DNA from: Skeletonema tropicum
Taxonomy: Eukaryota; Bacillariophyta; Thalassiosirophyceae; Thalassiosirales; Thalassiosiraceae
Assembly: GCA_037178625.1 (NCBI GenBank)
Contig: CM074136.1
Location: 1,798,001-1,862,000, forward strand
DNA: 64,000 bases
Direction of reading: 5' to 3'
Made by a program: the position numbers and the translations under genes. Shown here piece by piece: positions 53,701 to 64,000 of this stretch. Numbering within the stretch: position 1 is the first letter of the stretch; each line of letters starts with the position of its first letter. Below the pieces are notes generated by a model. That model was not told where the DNA came from. It saw only the letters and a list, made by a program, of their open reading frames with translations, and did no database searches.

Positions 53701-55120
53701 TCATCAACCATACAGCATTTGGTATCGACTTGTTATAGGAAGTCTTGTTCATTGTGCGAGCACATCCTTCTTTATCCCCTTTCTCCACTGGAAATTCAAA
53801 TCTATCCCAAGTGTAAGCAATGATAAGACGACACAAATCAAGCACAGCCGTTTCATATTGGTGAGTGAAGACCTCGTAGCTATATCCTTTTCTTGCATCT
53901 TCTGCGGATGCAAATGCACCATACTCTACAAGGTACTTTTGTAATTCATCATAGTAATACTTCATCAGATTCTCTTCGCCAGAACCTTCCAGCATTTCGG
54001 CGTGGACCGCAGATGTTAGGAAGTGAGCAACATCCGTGGCTGCCAACCCGAATCCAGACCATTGGTAGTCAATAAGTGCTATTTCTTCAATTTCAGCCTC
54101 ATCTGAACGACGAAAGAAGATGTTTGCCTGTTTGGGATCACCGTGGGTAAAAGTACGGTACTGTTGATAGTTGCTGGAGAAAGATTCGTCTTCAGCAAAG
54201 GGGTGCGAGTGGCGGCCACATTCTTCTGCAACACTTTGGAGGCGTTCTCCCAAATTTTCCCAGTAGTCCAAAGTAGAAAACTCTTTCTTAAACTTCATCT
54301 TTTTCTTCTCCCATTCACTTGCAACCATCTTCCATTGATCTGCGTTCTGTGCGTGAGGCTGGACATAGCTGCCCGATTTCCAAACTGCATTGTCGAATTC
54401 TTGTGCAGCTTCCTTGTCGTTCCAAAACGATGATCCGTGCCAGAAAAATGCATGAATTTTTGCGTAGGAAGTTAGGCTTACATGGCATTCTTCCTCTGTG
54501 TCAAGTAGCCACTTCTGATACCAGCCATCTGACGGATTCAAATCCTCGAGTAAGAAGCTAAACTTCGATTCAATTGGATTATCCAAGTTTGGTTCAAGTT
54601 TTGCATGCAACACTTTGGGAAATTTCACGCCGGTCTTTTCTACCATGAGATGACAAGCCTTCGACTTCAAGAGATTGGCTACAACTTCATACGATTTGGC
54701 ATCCCTAGCTAGTTTGAATGGTGCAGACCGCATTTTCTCATGCGCATGTCCAAGGTCTTTAAAGACGATGCATTTGTAGAATGCGCTCTCGCCACCCGGG
54801 TTGAGTTTGACTCTGCAGGCGTTGGACATGAACCCTCGGAACGCATCCTCCTCGGGGCAAGAATAAGATTCTACATTGGGTATACCCATGTGTGTGGCAA
54901 AATATTCCGTCGTGAGCGGGTTACCATCAAGATCTCGAATAATATTGTCGACGTCCAGGTGGAAATCGGAGTATGTCTCCTCGAGAACTCCTGCGACGGC
55001 GTTGAACGTTCCCACATCATGGGCTCGTTGAGGTGATAGTAAAGTGAAGCCAGCCAATGGCTGCGCGGCGTAGGTGACAGCTAGTGCTGCTAAAGCGAAT
55101 CTCATGGCTGTTTTATGCAT
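53663..55120 (-). CDS. CHK/ecdysteroid-kinase-like small-molecule kinase
   Basis: EcK-like/CHK proteins have an aminoglycoside-phosphotransferase fold and phosphorylate small hydroxyl compounds. The 485-residue frame has an N-terminal signal peptide (MRFALAALAVTYAAQPLAG-FTLL), with Phe just after the likely cleavage site as in plastid-bound diatom proteins. The kinase part shows SFLLEDLNPSDGW (hinge), FTHGDPKQANIFF (catalytic H-G-D...N) and ALIDYQWSGFGLAATDVAHF (metal-binding D). All catalytic residues are present. The N-lobe (ESAFYKCIVFKDLGHAHEK) is divergent but has a candidate Lys. Substrate unknown. The start may be the second Met (MRFALA). Confidence 0.7.
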   Translation of the reverse strand: MHKTAMRFALAALAVTYAAQPLAGFTLLSPQRAHDVGTFNAVAGVLEETYSDFHLDVDNIIRDLDGNPLTTEYFATHMGIPNVESYSCPEEDAFRGFMSNACRVKLNPGGESAFYKCIVFKDLGHAHEKMRSAPFKLARDAKSYEVVANLLKSKACHLMVEKTGVKFPKVLHAKLEPNLDNPIESKFSFLLEDLNPSDGWYQKWLLDTEEECHVSLTSYAKIHAFFWHGSSFWNDKEAAQEFDNAVWKSGSYVQPHAQNADQWKMVASEWEKKKMKFKKEFSTLDYWENLGERLQSVAEECGRHSHPFAEDESFSSNYQQYRTFTHGDPKQANIFFRRSDEAEIEEIALIDYQWSGFGLAATDVAHFLTSAVHAEMLEGSGEENLMKYYYDELQKYLVEYGAFASAEDARKGYSYEVFTHQYETAVLDLCRLIIAYTWDRFEFPVEKGDKEGCARTMNKTSYNKSIPNAVWLMNRVDEILSSRGV

Positions 55121-55525
55121 TGGCCATGGTATTATCTAATCAGAACACAAACAATACCATTGTTCCTCTTCCTCCAAGATATCATGAGTAGCATGACATC
55201 ATGTCGGAGGAACATCTGCTAACATCTGCTGCTCCTTGGCTTTTTGGCCTCCTGCCTGCTGTCTGCGGGGCGGATTTCCTGCCACCCAATGTCCCCCCTA
55301 AAAGAATGGAAAAAAAAAGAAAAGGAAAAAATAATGACTCTTCTTGTTCCGTTCACGCACTAATAACTCACTACTATTACTACTTCTTCTTATCGTCTCG
55401 CTATCGTGCTAAGTATCACTCTCCATCTCTCTGTAGAGCACAGACTCTCACCTTTGATCTCTTCGTTCCGTTTGGTAGCCTTCTCCCCTCCATACTCTAG
55501 CTCATTCGTGTTCGATTGCACCACC

Positions 55526-56197
55526 ATGACCATTGTCTACGCATTAGTGTCACGACAGAAAACGGTGCTGGCAGAGCACACGACAACATCTGTAACCGGT
55601 AACTTTCCTACAGTCACACGAGTTCTGCTCGCAAAGATACCTCCCAGCGATGGACGTATGATATACAACTACGATGACTACGTATTCCATTACGTAGTAG
55701 AAAATGGCATATGCTTCCTTTGCATGTCAGATGAAAAGAATCGACACAGAGTACCCTTTGCATTATTGCAAGAGATAAAAGACTTGTTCACTCACAAGTA
55801 TGGACTTGAGGTACCTCAACGTGCAATCGCCTTCTCTCTGAATGAGGAATTCTCCAGAGTGTTGCAGGACCGTATGGACTATTACAATAGTGCAGGGGCC
55901 AATGTGGATTCCTTATCATCTGTAAAGAATCAAATTGAGAGTGTGAAGGAAAACATGGTACAAAATATTGAGCAGGTTTTGGAACGTGGGGAGAAGATAG
56001 AATTATTGGTGGACAAAACTGATCGGTTGAATCAGCAGGCCTTTATTTTTGAACGGAGTGGGAGGGAGTTGAAGAGGGCGATGTGGTGGAAAAATGCGAG
56101 ATGGGCTGCATTCTTGGTGGTTGCTGGTGGATTCGCGATATTCTTTGTTGCAGGTCTCGTTTGTGGTTTCGACTTTCATCGCTGCAAGGCTCATTGA
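55526..56197 (+). CDS. VAMP7: VAMP7-like longin R-SNARE
   Basis: R-SNAREs of the VAMP7 type drive fusion at endosomes, vacuole and plasma membrane. I chose the ATG at 55526 (context CCACCATGAC) because the longin domain begins at once: MTIVYALVSRQKTVLAEH. It continues through YVVENGICFLCMSDEKNRHR and YGLEVPQRAIAFSLNEEFSR. The SNARE helix runs from VKNQIESVKENMVQNIEQVL with the central Arg (VLERGEKIELLVDKT) to LKRAMWWKNARW. It is followed by a single C-terminal anchor helix (AAFLVVAGGFAIFFVAGLVC). The 223-residue length is typical. No introns. Confidence 0.9.
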   Translation: MTIVYALVSRQKTVLAEHTTTSVTGNFPTVTRVLLAKIPPSDGRMIYNYDDYVFHYVVENGICFLCMSDEKNRHRVPFALLQEIKDLFTHKYGLEVPQRAIAFSLNEEFSRVLQDRMDYYNSAGANVDSLSSVKNQIESVKENMVQNIEQVLERGEKIELLVDKTDRLNQQAFIFERSGRELKRAMWWKNARWAAFLVVAGGFAIFFVAGLVCGFDFHRCKAH

Positions 56198-56396
56198 TGA
56201 ACTAAGGGCGAGAAATGCAACAAGCACTGTGATGAATGTACACTAGCTCTATTCTTCGAATAACAATTTCCTATGCAATACTATTAAAATGAACGTTTCG
56301 ACACAAGTCTTCCAATCCAATCTAATCTCCCCTTCCCCAAACAATTGACCCCACAGAAAATAAATCCCCCCTCAACTGACGGTGGCGGCGTTGCAT

Positions 56397-56639
56397 CTAC
56401 GGTTTCCCCCCTCCATGTTTCCACGGAGTGAAGAGCAATGTCGCGGCTGTAAACAACACATCTAAGGAATACGCGACGAACCATTGCCACCCACTACGTG
56501 GCGACCGTGGAGATGCCTCCAACGCTACTTGAATCATACTACCGAAGAGAGTAATACAATGGGACGCGACCGGGCTTCGTTGAGAAACATTTTCAGTAAG
56601 TGAATTATTTGATTCTGGGGTAGACTTGAAAGGATCCAA
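56397..56639 (-). CDS. Possible small membrane protein
   Basis: An 80-codon frame starts MDPFKSTPESNNSLTENVSQ and has a moderately hydrophobic C-terminal half (WQWFVAYSLDVLFTAATLLF). No family is recognised and there is no overlapping better candidate. It lies in the gap between VAMP7 and SEC61 gamma and may be spurious. Confidence 0.3.
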   Translation of the reverse strand: MDPFKSTPESNNSLTENVSQRSPVASHCITLFGSMIQVALEASPRSPRSGWQWFVAYSLDVLFTAATLLFTPWKHGGGKP

Positions 56640-56685
56640 AAAGAATCATGTCAAAACTTCATTCTTCCAAAGCTATCACCCCTAA

Positions 56686-56904
56686 TTAGTTTCCAACAAG
56701 GATGTTATTAATTGGAATATGAACAAGCTTGACAAAAAATCCAATGAATCCCATAATCAAAAAGCCAACACCTGTAGCTCTGGCAATGGCAGTGAATTCT
56801 TTACGATCGGGCTTGGTGCATTTCTTGACAAGGTGGATGGAGTCCTTGGCGAATTGACGGAGAGGTTGGATGAGAACCTCGTTGAATCCTTCTTGTTGTC
56901 CCAT
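56686..56904 (-). CDS. SEC61G: SEC61 gamma subunit of the ER translocon
   Basis: The smallest subunit of the Sec61 channel clamps the alpha subunit in the ER membrane. The 72-residue frame matches the family in length and sequence: an amphipathic helix ([20 protein letters not shown]), [20 protein letters not shown], and the terminal helix [17 protein letters not shown]. No intron is present. The Arg in [11 protein letters not shown] and the VHIPINNI end are diagnostic. Confidence 0.93.
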   Translation of the reverse strand: MGQQEGFNEVLIQPLRQFAKDSIHLVKKCTKPDRKEFTAIARATGVGFLIMGFIGFFVKLVHIPINNILVGN

Positions 56905-57550
56905 TTTGAATTTTTGTTGTATTTATTGCTGTGGTGATTGATATTTCATCGGCGAATGGAGTCCGTGAATGGAGAGTTGTGGCAAAGATTAGATACAGTT
57001 GGAGAAAGTTGAGGTGACAATAATTGAGAGGCGTCAAGGTTAGAAAATGAGTCTCAATGAATGAAGAATGCAATGATGCACGGATATATCAGCAGAGAGA
57101 TAATCTCTGAGGAATGAAATGTATGCGCCCTCATGTTTGAGGGCCGGTGTGCGATCCACGAGGCACTTCAGCTAAAATGCAGCTGCATGCCTACGAAGAA
57201 TAATAAACCGGCGAGCGATGCCCATCAGCACCGCCGCACATTGACTCTACCCATCCAGTAGTCCCTCTCGACAACAGCAGTCAGCTCTACTACAACGCAC
57301 CTCTGCTATGATATGGGTCGGCTTGTATTGCGGTTGATTGTGCGGTTGATAGCGGCGTTGAAAGAAATGAAGTGGAAATGGTGGTCTGTTTTCGCCCTGC
57401 CTCATCGCCTTTCGCGCCTTTTTTTCTTTTGCACATCACATCCAGCCAACAAAACATGCCATTTTTACACTCCTATTACCATCATCGCTAGGCGGCAGCA
57501 GCAGCACGCAAAATACTTAACAACCACAGCCTCTATCAGCAGTAGTAACC

Positions 57551-58267
57551 ATGGAAGAGTCAAAGGTCCAGGCTCTACACGACACCCTCTCAAAATTAAA
57601 ACGATCGGCAGGTCTGGGAGTATCATCACACTACAATTTCGGAGGAAAGTGCAAAACCAAAGAAGTAAATGGCCAAATAGTTCGCGAGGATGGACTACCA
57701 AGCAATCCACTCTACCACGGCTTCGTTCGAGAAGGGACATACGATCCCAAGGCATCCGATGCAGCCAAATATGGTGATGGGAGGGAAATCAAACGGAATT
57801 TTGATGATTGTAAAGGATTAGTTTCGAGTAGTAGTGGGAGTGAAGATAATAACAACAATGATAAAGCAGCGAAAAAGAAGCTCAAGAAGGAAGCAAAGAA
57901 AAAGGCAAAGATGGAAGCCAAGTTAGAGGCAAAGCGACAAGCCAAGTTGGAAGCAAAGCGACAGGCCAAGATTGATGAGAAGCGTCGTGCCAAACTTGAG
58001 GCCAAGAAGGCAAAAGAATCTGCAGTTGTGGAGGAGGAGGAGGACACAACTGCTCCTAATAGTGAAAAGAAAGACAAGAAGAAGAAGAAAAAGAAAGATA
58101 AGACGATATCGGAGGAGGATACAACTACACCAGAGACTAATGATGATAAGCAAGACGATGTTGAGGAGAAACCATCGAAAAAGGACTCCAAGAAGGAAAG
58201 TAAGAAGCGAAAACACAAGGAGGAGAAGTCCTCAAAGAAAAAGAAGAAGAAGCAAAAGAAAGACTAA
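57551..58267 (+). CDS. Lysine-rich, probably nucleolar protein
   Basis: The 238-residue intronless frame starts MEESKVQALHDTLSKLKRSA. The first 85 residues look folded, with several Gly/Tyr turns (LGVSSHYNFGGKCKTKE, LYHGFVREGTYDPKASDA). The rest is repetitive: KMEAKLEAKRQAKLEAKRQA units, acidic spacers (EEEEDTT) and long Lys runs ending in KKKKKKQKKD. The composition matches nucleolar ribosome-assembly proteins, but no domain was identified. Confidence 0.6.
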   Translation: MEESKVQALHDTLSKLKRSAGLGVSSHYNFGGKCKTKEVNGQIVREDGLPSNPLYHGFVREGTYDPKASDAAKYGDGREIKRNFDDCKGLVSSSSGSEDNNNNDKAAKKKLKKEAKKKAKMEAKLEAKRQAKLEAKRQAKIDEKRRAKLEAKKAKESAVVEEEEDTTAPNSEKKDKKKKKKKDKTISEEDTTTPETNDDKQDDVEEKPSKKDSKKESKKRKHKEEKSSKKKKKKQKKD

Positions 58268-58618
58268 GTAGTAATTACCACATATCACATAACAAACTTA
58301 CGTAGGCGAGTATCATGCATTTACTCCTCAAAAACGTATTCATCACACGTAAGACATAGATTTGGGAATATGAATCGAGCCTGTGCCCATGGACAAGAGC
58401 GTGCCGACATGCATTTCCAGGCTTTGAATTACAATCATAGAGCACAAAGACTTGCGCTTGTGATTGGCATCATCATCAAGAAAACCAATCATTTCATAAA
58501 GACTTCTTTGTGAGTCTATGGCCTACATCAAAGAGTATCACCTAGCTTCGAGCTTGGAGAGTTCCTACAATGTTGACTGTCATCATTCTTTCTTTGCGCT
58601 CTCCACTTCATTGACTTC

Positions 58619-60067
58619 TCAAAAATCAATGACAATCTCGTTTTGGTCAGGCGTGTACTGCCTAACTTTTACACCTGCCATTTTGAACATAATCCGCGAA
58701 GCCTTGCAAGCGTCTGTATCGTGATACGTATCATGTAAAAAGACAACCTCCTTGACACCAGATTGGATGATTACTTTGCAACACTCGTTACATGGAAACA
58801 AAGCAACGTATATCGTAGCTCCTCGCACATTGGCGCTGCATTTATTCAATATGGCATTCACTTCTGCGTGGACAACGTATGGATACTTCTTGTGCAATTC
58901 ATCCCCAGTTCTTGACCATGGGAGGCAATCATCGGAACATCCTCGAGGGAATCCATTATATCCTATTCCAATGATACATTTGTTTTCATCGACAATGCAA
59001 GCTCCTACTTGTGTATTGGGGTCTTTGGATCGTTGAGCACTCAAAAACGCCACTCCCATGAAGTAATCATCCCAAGAGAGATAGTCGGATCTTTTTCTGA
59101 CTTTGAATTTGAATGGATCGATGCCACCTTCGCGTTGCATTAGTCCAAGGTACTTCTCCATTTCATCCTCGTCTATTTTGTCTTTTCCATTTGCCTCATC
59201 TCCATTATTTGACAGACCCTTGTCAATATTATTCGGAGCAAAGTTGATCCTAATAGAGGGAATGCTCGGCTTGATCTTGGTCATTTTGACTCCAGCAACT
59301 TCAAATAGAATCCGACTGGCACGTGAGGAGTCCGAATCTTCATCAATGTCTTTCACGTAAACAATCTCATTGATACCAGATTGAATGATAAATTTCGCAC
59401 ATTCATTTCCAGGAAAATTGGGAACAAACATCCTGCCACCGACTACATTATCACTACACTTGTTCAAGATGGCATTGATTTCCGCATGACATAAATAGGG
59501 ATTCCTCGTTTCCAACCAAGGTAGATTGCTGCTGCCATCGTCATCACTACCTGTTGATGTACTATTTGACGCCCACGGTAGGCAATCGTCCGAACAACCT
59601 CTTGGAAATCCATCATATCCAATACCGACAATGCGCCCCATCGCATCGACAATACATGCACCATTCCTCGAGTTCCTCACGGGATGTGGGTCCTTGGATC
59701 GCTGAGCGCTGAGGTATGCAACTGCGAGGAAGTAGTCATCCCAAGAAAGATAGCTGGATCTTTTTGAGACATTTGTTGCGGAGTTGATGTCATATCCACG
59801 AGATTCTTTGAGGATGATGTCGCGTATTATGCTATAGTTGTTGTCATCTTCTCCGACACCACTTCCCTTTTGAGATGTTGAACATAACCCGTCAATCTGT
59901 TCGCCGGACGAGGACATTTTTTTGTGGCTGTTCTCGACAATTGTGTCGCGTGGAGGTTGCAAGCTCAGCGACGAAGGAATGGTGGCAAGCAGTGTGGCAA
60001 TAGTCGCAATCCAACAGCGCCGAGGATAATGATGCTGTATTGCTTCTGTAGTAAGCAAAGCATGCAT
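58619..60067 (-). CDS. Tandem dCMP/cytidine deaminase-domain protein with a degenerate first domain
   Basis: Zinc-dependent deoxycytidylate deaminases convert dCMP to dUMP; two-domain versions (CDADC1-like) occur in some eukaryotes. The 482-residue frame holds two repeats. Domain 1 has [40 protein letters not shown] and [12 protein letters not shown] near residue 192, but its second zinc motif reads FPGNEC instead of PC-x-x-C, losing a zinc Cys. It also has an irregular loop (HPVRNSRN). Domain 2 is intact: [32 protein letters not shown] near 402, and [18 protein letters not shown] near 423. The N-terminal hydrophobic stretch ([17 protein letters not shown]) may be a targeting signal; an alternative start is MSSSGEQ at 59919. 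Confidence 0.82.
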   Translation of the reverse strand: MHALLTTEAIQHHYPRRCWIATIATLLATIPSSLSLQPPRDTIVENSHKKMSSSGEQIDGLCSTSQKGSGVGEDDNNYSIIRDIILKESRGYDINSATNVSKRSSYLSWDDYFLAVAYLSAQRSKDPHPVRNSRNGACIVDAMGRIVGIGYDGFPRGCSDDCLPWASNSTSTGSDDDGSSNLPWLETRNPYLCHAEINAILNKCSDNVVGGRMFVPNFPGNECAKFIIQSGINEIVYVKDIDEDSDSSRASRILFEVAGVKMTKIKPSIPSIRINFAPNNIDKGLSNNGDEANGKDKIDEDEMEKYLGLMQREGGIDPFKFKVRKRSDYLSWDDYFMGVAFLSAQRSKDPNTQVGACIVDENKCIIGIGYNGFPRGCSDDCLPWSRTGDELHKKYPYVVHAEVNAILNKCSANVRGATIYVALFPCNECCKVIIQSGVKEVVFLHDTYHDTDACKASRIMFKMAGVKVRQYTPDQNEIVIDF

Positions 60068-60293
60068 CAGAATTAAGTACTCTTCACGGCCTGTTCGTAA
60101 TAGAGAGTGACCAGGTTAAATAAGTTACCTCTCTAGAGAGATGAGCTGAGCCACACATGGAACATGCAACATGCATACCTATGCATAATATTTACCATGG
60201 GCATTTTGCTTTGTTTGTTGGCGCGAAGACCAAACAAAAAAGATCCAAAGGGGTACCTAAGATACTTACATACACATAAGTTATGACCGGACT

Positions 60294-60690
60294 TGTCGTA
60301 CACGGTCCGGCCAGCCTTACATTTTGGATTTTTTGGGGGTTCGCATCGATATCTGATTCCTACGTAGAAAAAAATCTGTACTGTCACAACGGTCTCGCTC
60401 ACATTTTTGTTTTGACACAAAGGAGACCGAATATCTATCGCTAGAAAATATGTACGCTATTATTGTCGAAGTACTGGCCCAAAGCTGGCAACCCCCACGG
60501 TTTCCCACTCACCAAAGGCATGGAGAGCACAGAAGTCCTGGGGGTTGCCCATTTAGGGTCCGTACTTTTTCAGCTGAGGCTATGTGCGCTCTACGATAGG
60601 AATTAGTAGTACCTGGGTTTTTCTACGAGGACAGTTTGAGTGCCCAAATCGTCGTCCACACGAGAGTTGGCCGGACCGTGCGTACCTACC
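60294..60690. repeat. Inverted repeat pair, possible MITE
   Basis: GTACACGGTCCGGCCAGCC on the left (about 60297) pairs with a right segment containing GTTGGCCGGACCGTGCGTAC (about 60665-60684). Between them, GATTCCTACGTAGAAAAAAA near 60354 resembles the sub-terminal block of the TIR elements at 13286 and 20668. No coding sequence is seen. Confidence 0.45.
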
Positions 60691-60699
60691 TACTGGGCA

Positions 60700-61880
60700 G
60701 ATAGAACAGAAGCAGCCCTCTATCTCCCGGCTCCCGGCCCTGGCCGCCTGCGTACATCTATCCCGGCCTCCCGTCCATGCTAATACCATCGGGGCAGTGC
60801 CAGGCAGTGCCACAACTACTTCTTACACAGCAGCAGGAGCACACATTGGGATAAGAAGGAGTTAGGGCAAAGAAAAGACAGAAGCATAGTCAATCGCCAC
60901 CATAATTCATCAAGTGCATAACTACGACATTGAAACCCTGCTACGACGCCACCCAACTCCATCCAATTATGGCAAATACTGTAAAAACACTACTCCTATC
61001 ATCACACCGCCTCCTTGCGATAAAAATCTAGGTAAATAATTGTTTTCTTCTGTGTCTATTTTTTTATCTGCTACACAAAATATGTCGTCATTTACTGAAT
61101 TTCGATTTTCCGGAAACAACTCCGCACACACAGGCCATCCACTCCCGATCTCCTCCTTAGGCACCAGCGGTTTTCTGATTATTATCAGCGTTGATTTAAC
61201 AGTATGCTGCCTGTCGTTATTGGTAGCAGATGACAGTGGCAAAGGCACCAAGAGGGAGATGAGGTAGTTTGAAAAAACTAATAGATGGAGGACAATTCAT
61301 GAGGAAAGGGCGGCTTTCTTGGGTGCAAGCGACAGCTTAATCTTGTTTGAATGCCATTCTTTCTGTAATGAGTGGAATCCCATCACCTCTCTAAATCCTT
61401 TGGTCATTTGCGCCGTAGGTAATTATTAGAGTCACGTTGCGCACCGCACAGCAGAATTAGTTGAAACGACGTTTCCACTGCGGGTGTCTATTAAGTGAGT
61501 AGCAGACTAAATCATGCAGCATCTTCAATGAATGAGATTTATTCGATGAGGAGGGAGCATCTTAAGAGTCACTTTTGGGTGGTTATGTTTCATTGCCCTA
61601 ATCAAGTGGGTGTAAGTTATTAGCAGATGATTGGCAGATGAGCTTAAAATGTGAGTCCTTTTCCTATTGTAATAATTTGTCTGTGAGTGCAATCAATTTG
61701 TCTCAACATTTAACTCGCTTTTTATCTTATCTACATTGTTCCACAGAGAATATTATGTGGATACCATTCATTATCTCTCCTTCATCGTCGTCACTGCCGG
61801 TGCGTCATCTTTATCATCATCGGCTGCTCCTCAAATGTCATCATCATTGCTGTCATCATGATAACCTCCAGAATTACTGC
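60700..61880. other. Intergenic, no supported gene
   Basis: Short frames on both strands (such as 60967-61251) lack recognisable motifs, codon regularity or splice links. No element ends were identified. Confidence 0.45.
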
Positions 61881-61887
61881 CGGTGTG

Positions 61888-63208
61888 TCATTTCTTCTTG
61901 ACAGAACTGTCAAAGACATATTTCTTCTTCTTCAGCGTGTGCGTCAACAGACTATTCATTGCATCAAACGTAATCCATATCATTTTAGCCAGGCGATTGT
62001 CCAACACTTCTCCATCATTGCCAATAAAACTGACACACCATATGCGGCTGCTAGTCTCAAATGATCTTGCTACGTGAAGGATGAAGTTGCAGTGTAAGTA
62101 ATCTCGTGGAATGGTGGCAAAGGGTGCTTCCCCTTTGCCGCAATCATCTGCGCAAGGCATAGCGTGAATTCTTTGGCGTAGACTTTTTTCGGCATTTCGA
62201 TTTTGATCATCTGTTGTGAGAATATACTCGAAAGAATTCATTTTATACTCCTGCCTTTTGTGACAAGAATTTACTCTATGGCGTTCGCCACTGCAGAAAG
62301 AACACGAACCTGACACCTTCGGATTGCCTTCTATCAAATGAGATGTCGTGCGAGCAACCATTGGAGTTTTTTTCTGCTTCTTCTTCTTCGCTGCAACCTC
62401 TCGTATTGGTGCTAACCTCATCTTACTCTGCCTCTTGATCGTCTCTTTTGATGGTGCATCAACACAATGCCCCGACATGTTTGTCTCGGTAGAGTCAGGG
62501 TCACGAGTCGTAAGACGTTCAATTTCTAGTGCCAAATCAGATATCGCAAACTGTAGATCCACTGGCATGTTTGAATATCCATCAATAACACTAGTAAAGA
62601 CATTCTTGACGGAGTTCTTGCTCATCGGCACCACCTTACCTACACTCTTCGACGGTAATTGCCCAGGTCGAGACGTTTCTCTGGCGGGGGAGAAGGCTTG
62701 TGTCTGTACGTGTCATGTCAACCTTACCAAACATCACATCAGTCATGACTTCATCCGTTTCTTCCACTAACATACCATCATCTAAATTACCAACAGATAA
62801 GTCACCTTGGGCAGGTGAAATGTTTTCAGCCTCGTATCCTATCATAGCGTCAAGAGAGTTTCCTTCTCCTGTGTTAGATGTGTCCGTCCAACCAATAATG
62901 GATCCGGAAACACGTGTTCGTGCGAAGTGTCTTGGCTTGAATAATGATTCTTGAAATCCACCTTTTGCTAGAATTTCATGAGGGCACATATCTTCATCAT
63001 TGGCAAGTCTTGCAGCACAATCGCATCTACTGGATTCTGTCACAAACAATCTTGGTGGCTCATTGGACAGATTGCTGAACACAGCAGTGCAACCATTGTG
63101 TCCTGTGGAGTTTTCATCTTGCACATAATCTTGAACTACAAATAAGTTTTTGGTACGTTCAAGAGAATCTGCAAATCGCTCATAAGCTCTTGTCAGATCC
63201 TTGGATTG
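61888..63208 (-). pseudogene. MULE-like transposase C-terminal region (SWIM and zinc knuckle)
   Basis: This is probably the tail of a Mutator-like or FAR1-type element protein. Reading on the minus strand the frame is open from 63208 (LTRAYERFADSLERTKNLFV). It has a SWIM-type zinc motif, RCDCAARLANDEDMCPHEI (C-x-C...C-x-H), and later a zinc knuckle, CSFCSGERHRVNSCHKR, a common pair in MULE transposases. The frame changes between 62640 and 62590. It can be explained either by a 49-nt intron (GTAG^GTAAGG to TTTACTAG) or by a +1 break. No catalytic DDE region is visible upstream: a TGA lies at 63209 and the following 500 bp lacks a good frame. The last 20 residues are Lys-rich. Confidence 0.5.
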
Positions 63209-63779
63209 TCACTGACAAATATAACAAGAGGCAAAAGCATTTGATGGCGATTATCGTTTCATCTTCTGAGGAGAGGGTATGGTGGATAGTGAGCATCTTG
63301 GCAATGAAGTGGGCCGTCTGGAGAGCAAAAAATTTAATTACAAGACTTTTACGGCGAATCTAACTCCGTAAATCGATTCGAGCCAATCGTCGACTTTCTG
63401 CCATTGAGCACACACAGCTCATTCAGCAAGTGGTCTACCGATTGCCTAATTATATCTCCTTGATCGCAAGATCGTGTGCTACAATATTCCCGCTTTAAAG
63501 CTCTCAAATCGAGCCAGAATTGATTTTAGAAAGCATTATTCCGAGAACTGGTCATTCTGCCAAGAACTAGTTTTTCACTACTAAAGTAAAAGTGAGAATT
63601 GAGCCAACCGATACGGCACGAGTAATAATCCGGAGGAGCAACCTATTTCTTCCACCTCTATGTAGTGACATGCACCCCAAATGATTCCTACTTTTGCAGC
63701 TGCCTTCTCAACTGAGCTTCCTCCAGTTTTCGTTATATGTACAAATTCCAGTGGATTCGAAGAGCCTACTTACCAAGCC

Positions 63780-64000
63780 CTAGCTGTCAAAGATTTCGTT
63801 CTCGCTTCCCATGCATTTGTCACAGAATTGATAATATGGGACAGTTTCCAACAGATATTTCTCAACCTTTTCCGAAACAGTTGCATTCCCCCAAATACAT
63901 TCATTTGTTTGATTGCGAGGTCCATTTGTCACTCTCTGCACATAAGGTGTTGACTGAAACCTACGTTTTTGAAGAATGCCTGACATATATTCTGGGTAGT
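63780..64000 (-). CDS. Partial ORF open to the window edge
   Basis: Reading on the minus strand, a frame is open from the window end through MSGILQKRRFQSTPYVQRVT and CIWGNATVSEKVEKYLL to a stop at 63780, with a Cys pair (QFCDKC). It could be part of the mobile-element protein upstream or spurious. No family is recognised. Confidence 0.25.
   Translation of the reverse strand, partial: YPEYMSGILQKRRFQSTPYVQRVTNGPRNQTNECIWGNATVSEKVEKYLLETVPYYQFCDKCMGSENEIFDS

Noticed and set aside
57712..58218. Ser/Phe-rich ORF opposite the Lys-rich gene
   Set aside because: It is the antisense of AAG/GAA repeats; low complexity keeps the frame open.

Overview
This is nuclear DNA of a eukaryotic microalga, most likely a diatom or a close stramenopile relative. 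Three things point that way. Predicted genes have few, short GT-AG introns (about 75-300 nt). Several proteins start with a signal peptide ending in the Phe-containing ASAFAP-type motif that diatoms use for import into complex plastids (40661 triose-phosphate translocator type, 42659, and the C-terminal half of the 36236 gene). DNA transposons are also abundant. No tRNA, rRNA, CRISPR array or bacterial operon is visible.

The left part (1-15.4 kb) is poor in intact genes. It holds a broken exosome RRP46-like gene (2410-3254), a lineage-specific gene with a partial copy of its own 5' end in front (3643-4987), and a nested wreck in which an ABCC-type ABC transporter C-terminus sits inside a decayed MPP10 gene (5167-7300). 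Next come two adjacent TIR elements (7921-9685), an FkbM-type methyltransferase, a VTT-domain membrane protein with a frame break, and a 1.5-kb TIR element (13286-14804).

The middle (15.4-31 kb) is a mobile-element neighbourhood. A 2.8-kb ORF with hAT-transposase-like features is followed by two paralogous DXD glycosyltransferase genes (18605 and 27210). Between these lie two copies of one DDE transposon that look identical, in direct orientation, each bounded by TA and CAGCTG ends. They bracket a single unrecognised gene (22865-24328). An F-box-like gene follows.

The right part (31-60 kb) is compact housekeeping sequence on both strands: a cyclic phosphodiesterase-like gene, ZW10, ALG6 fused in frame to a plastid-type C-terminal protein, a fatty-acid hydroxylase/sterol desaturase, a plastid phosphate translocator, an FAD oxidoreductase of the CRTISO/RetSat type, an FG-GAP protein, a TPR-Aha1 co-chaperone, TRAPPC2L, a CHK-type kinase-like protein, VAMP7, SEC61 gamma, and a tandem dCMP deaminase. 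ZW10, TRAPPC2L, VAMP7, SEC61 gamma, ALG6 and the translocator serve ER/Golgi traffic, N-glycosylation and plastid export, but nothing suggests co-regulation. The last 4 kb returns to transposon remnants (MULE-like SWIM and zinc-knuckle protein).

Isolated one-base frame breaks, mostly net +1, interrupt several otherwise conserved genes. They may be assembly errors, recent decay, or less likely something programmed. All identifications come from reading motifs by eye; no database search was run.
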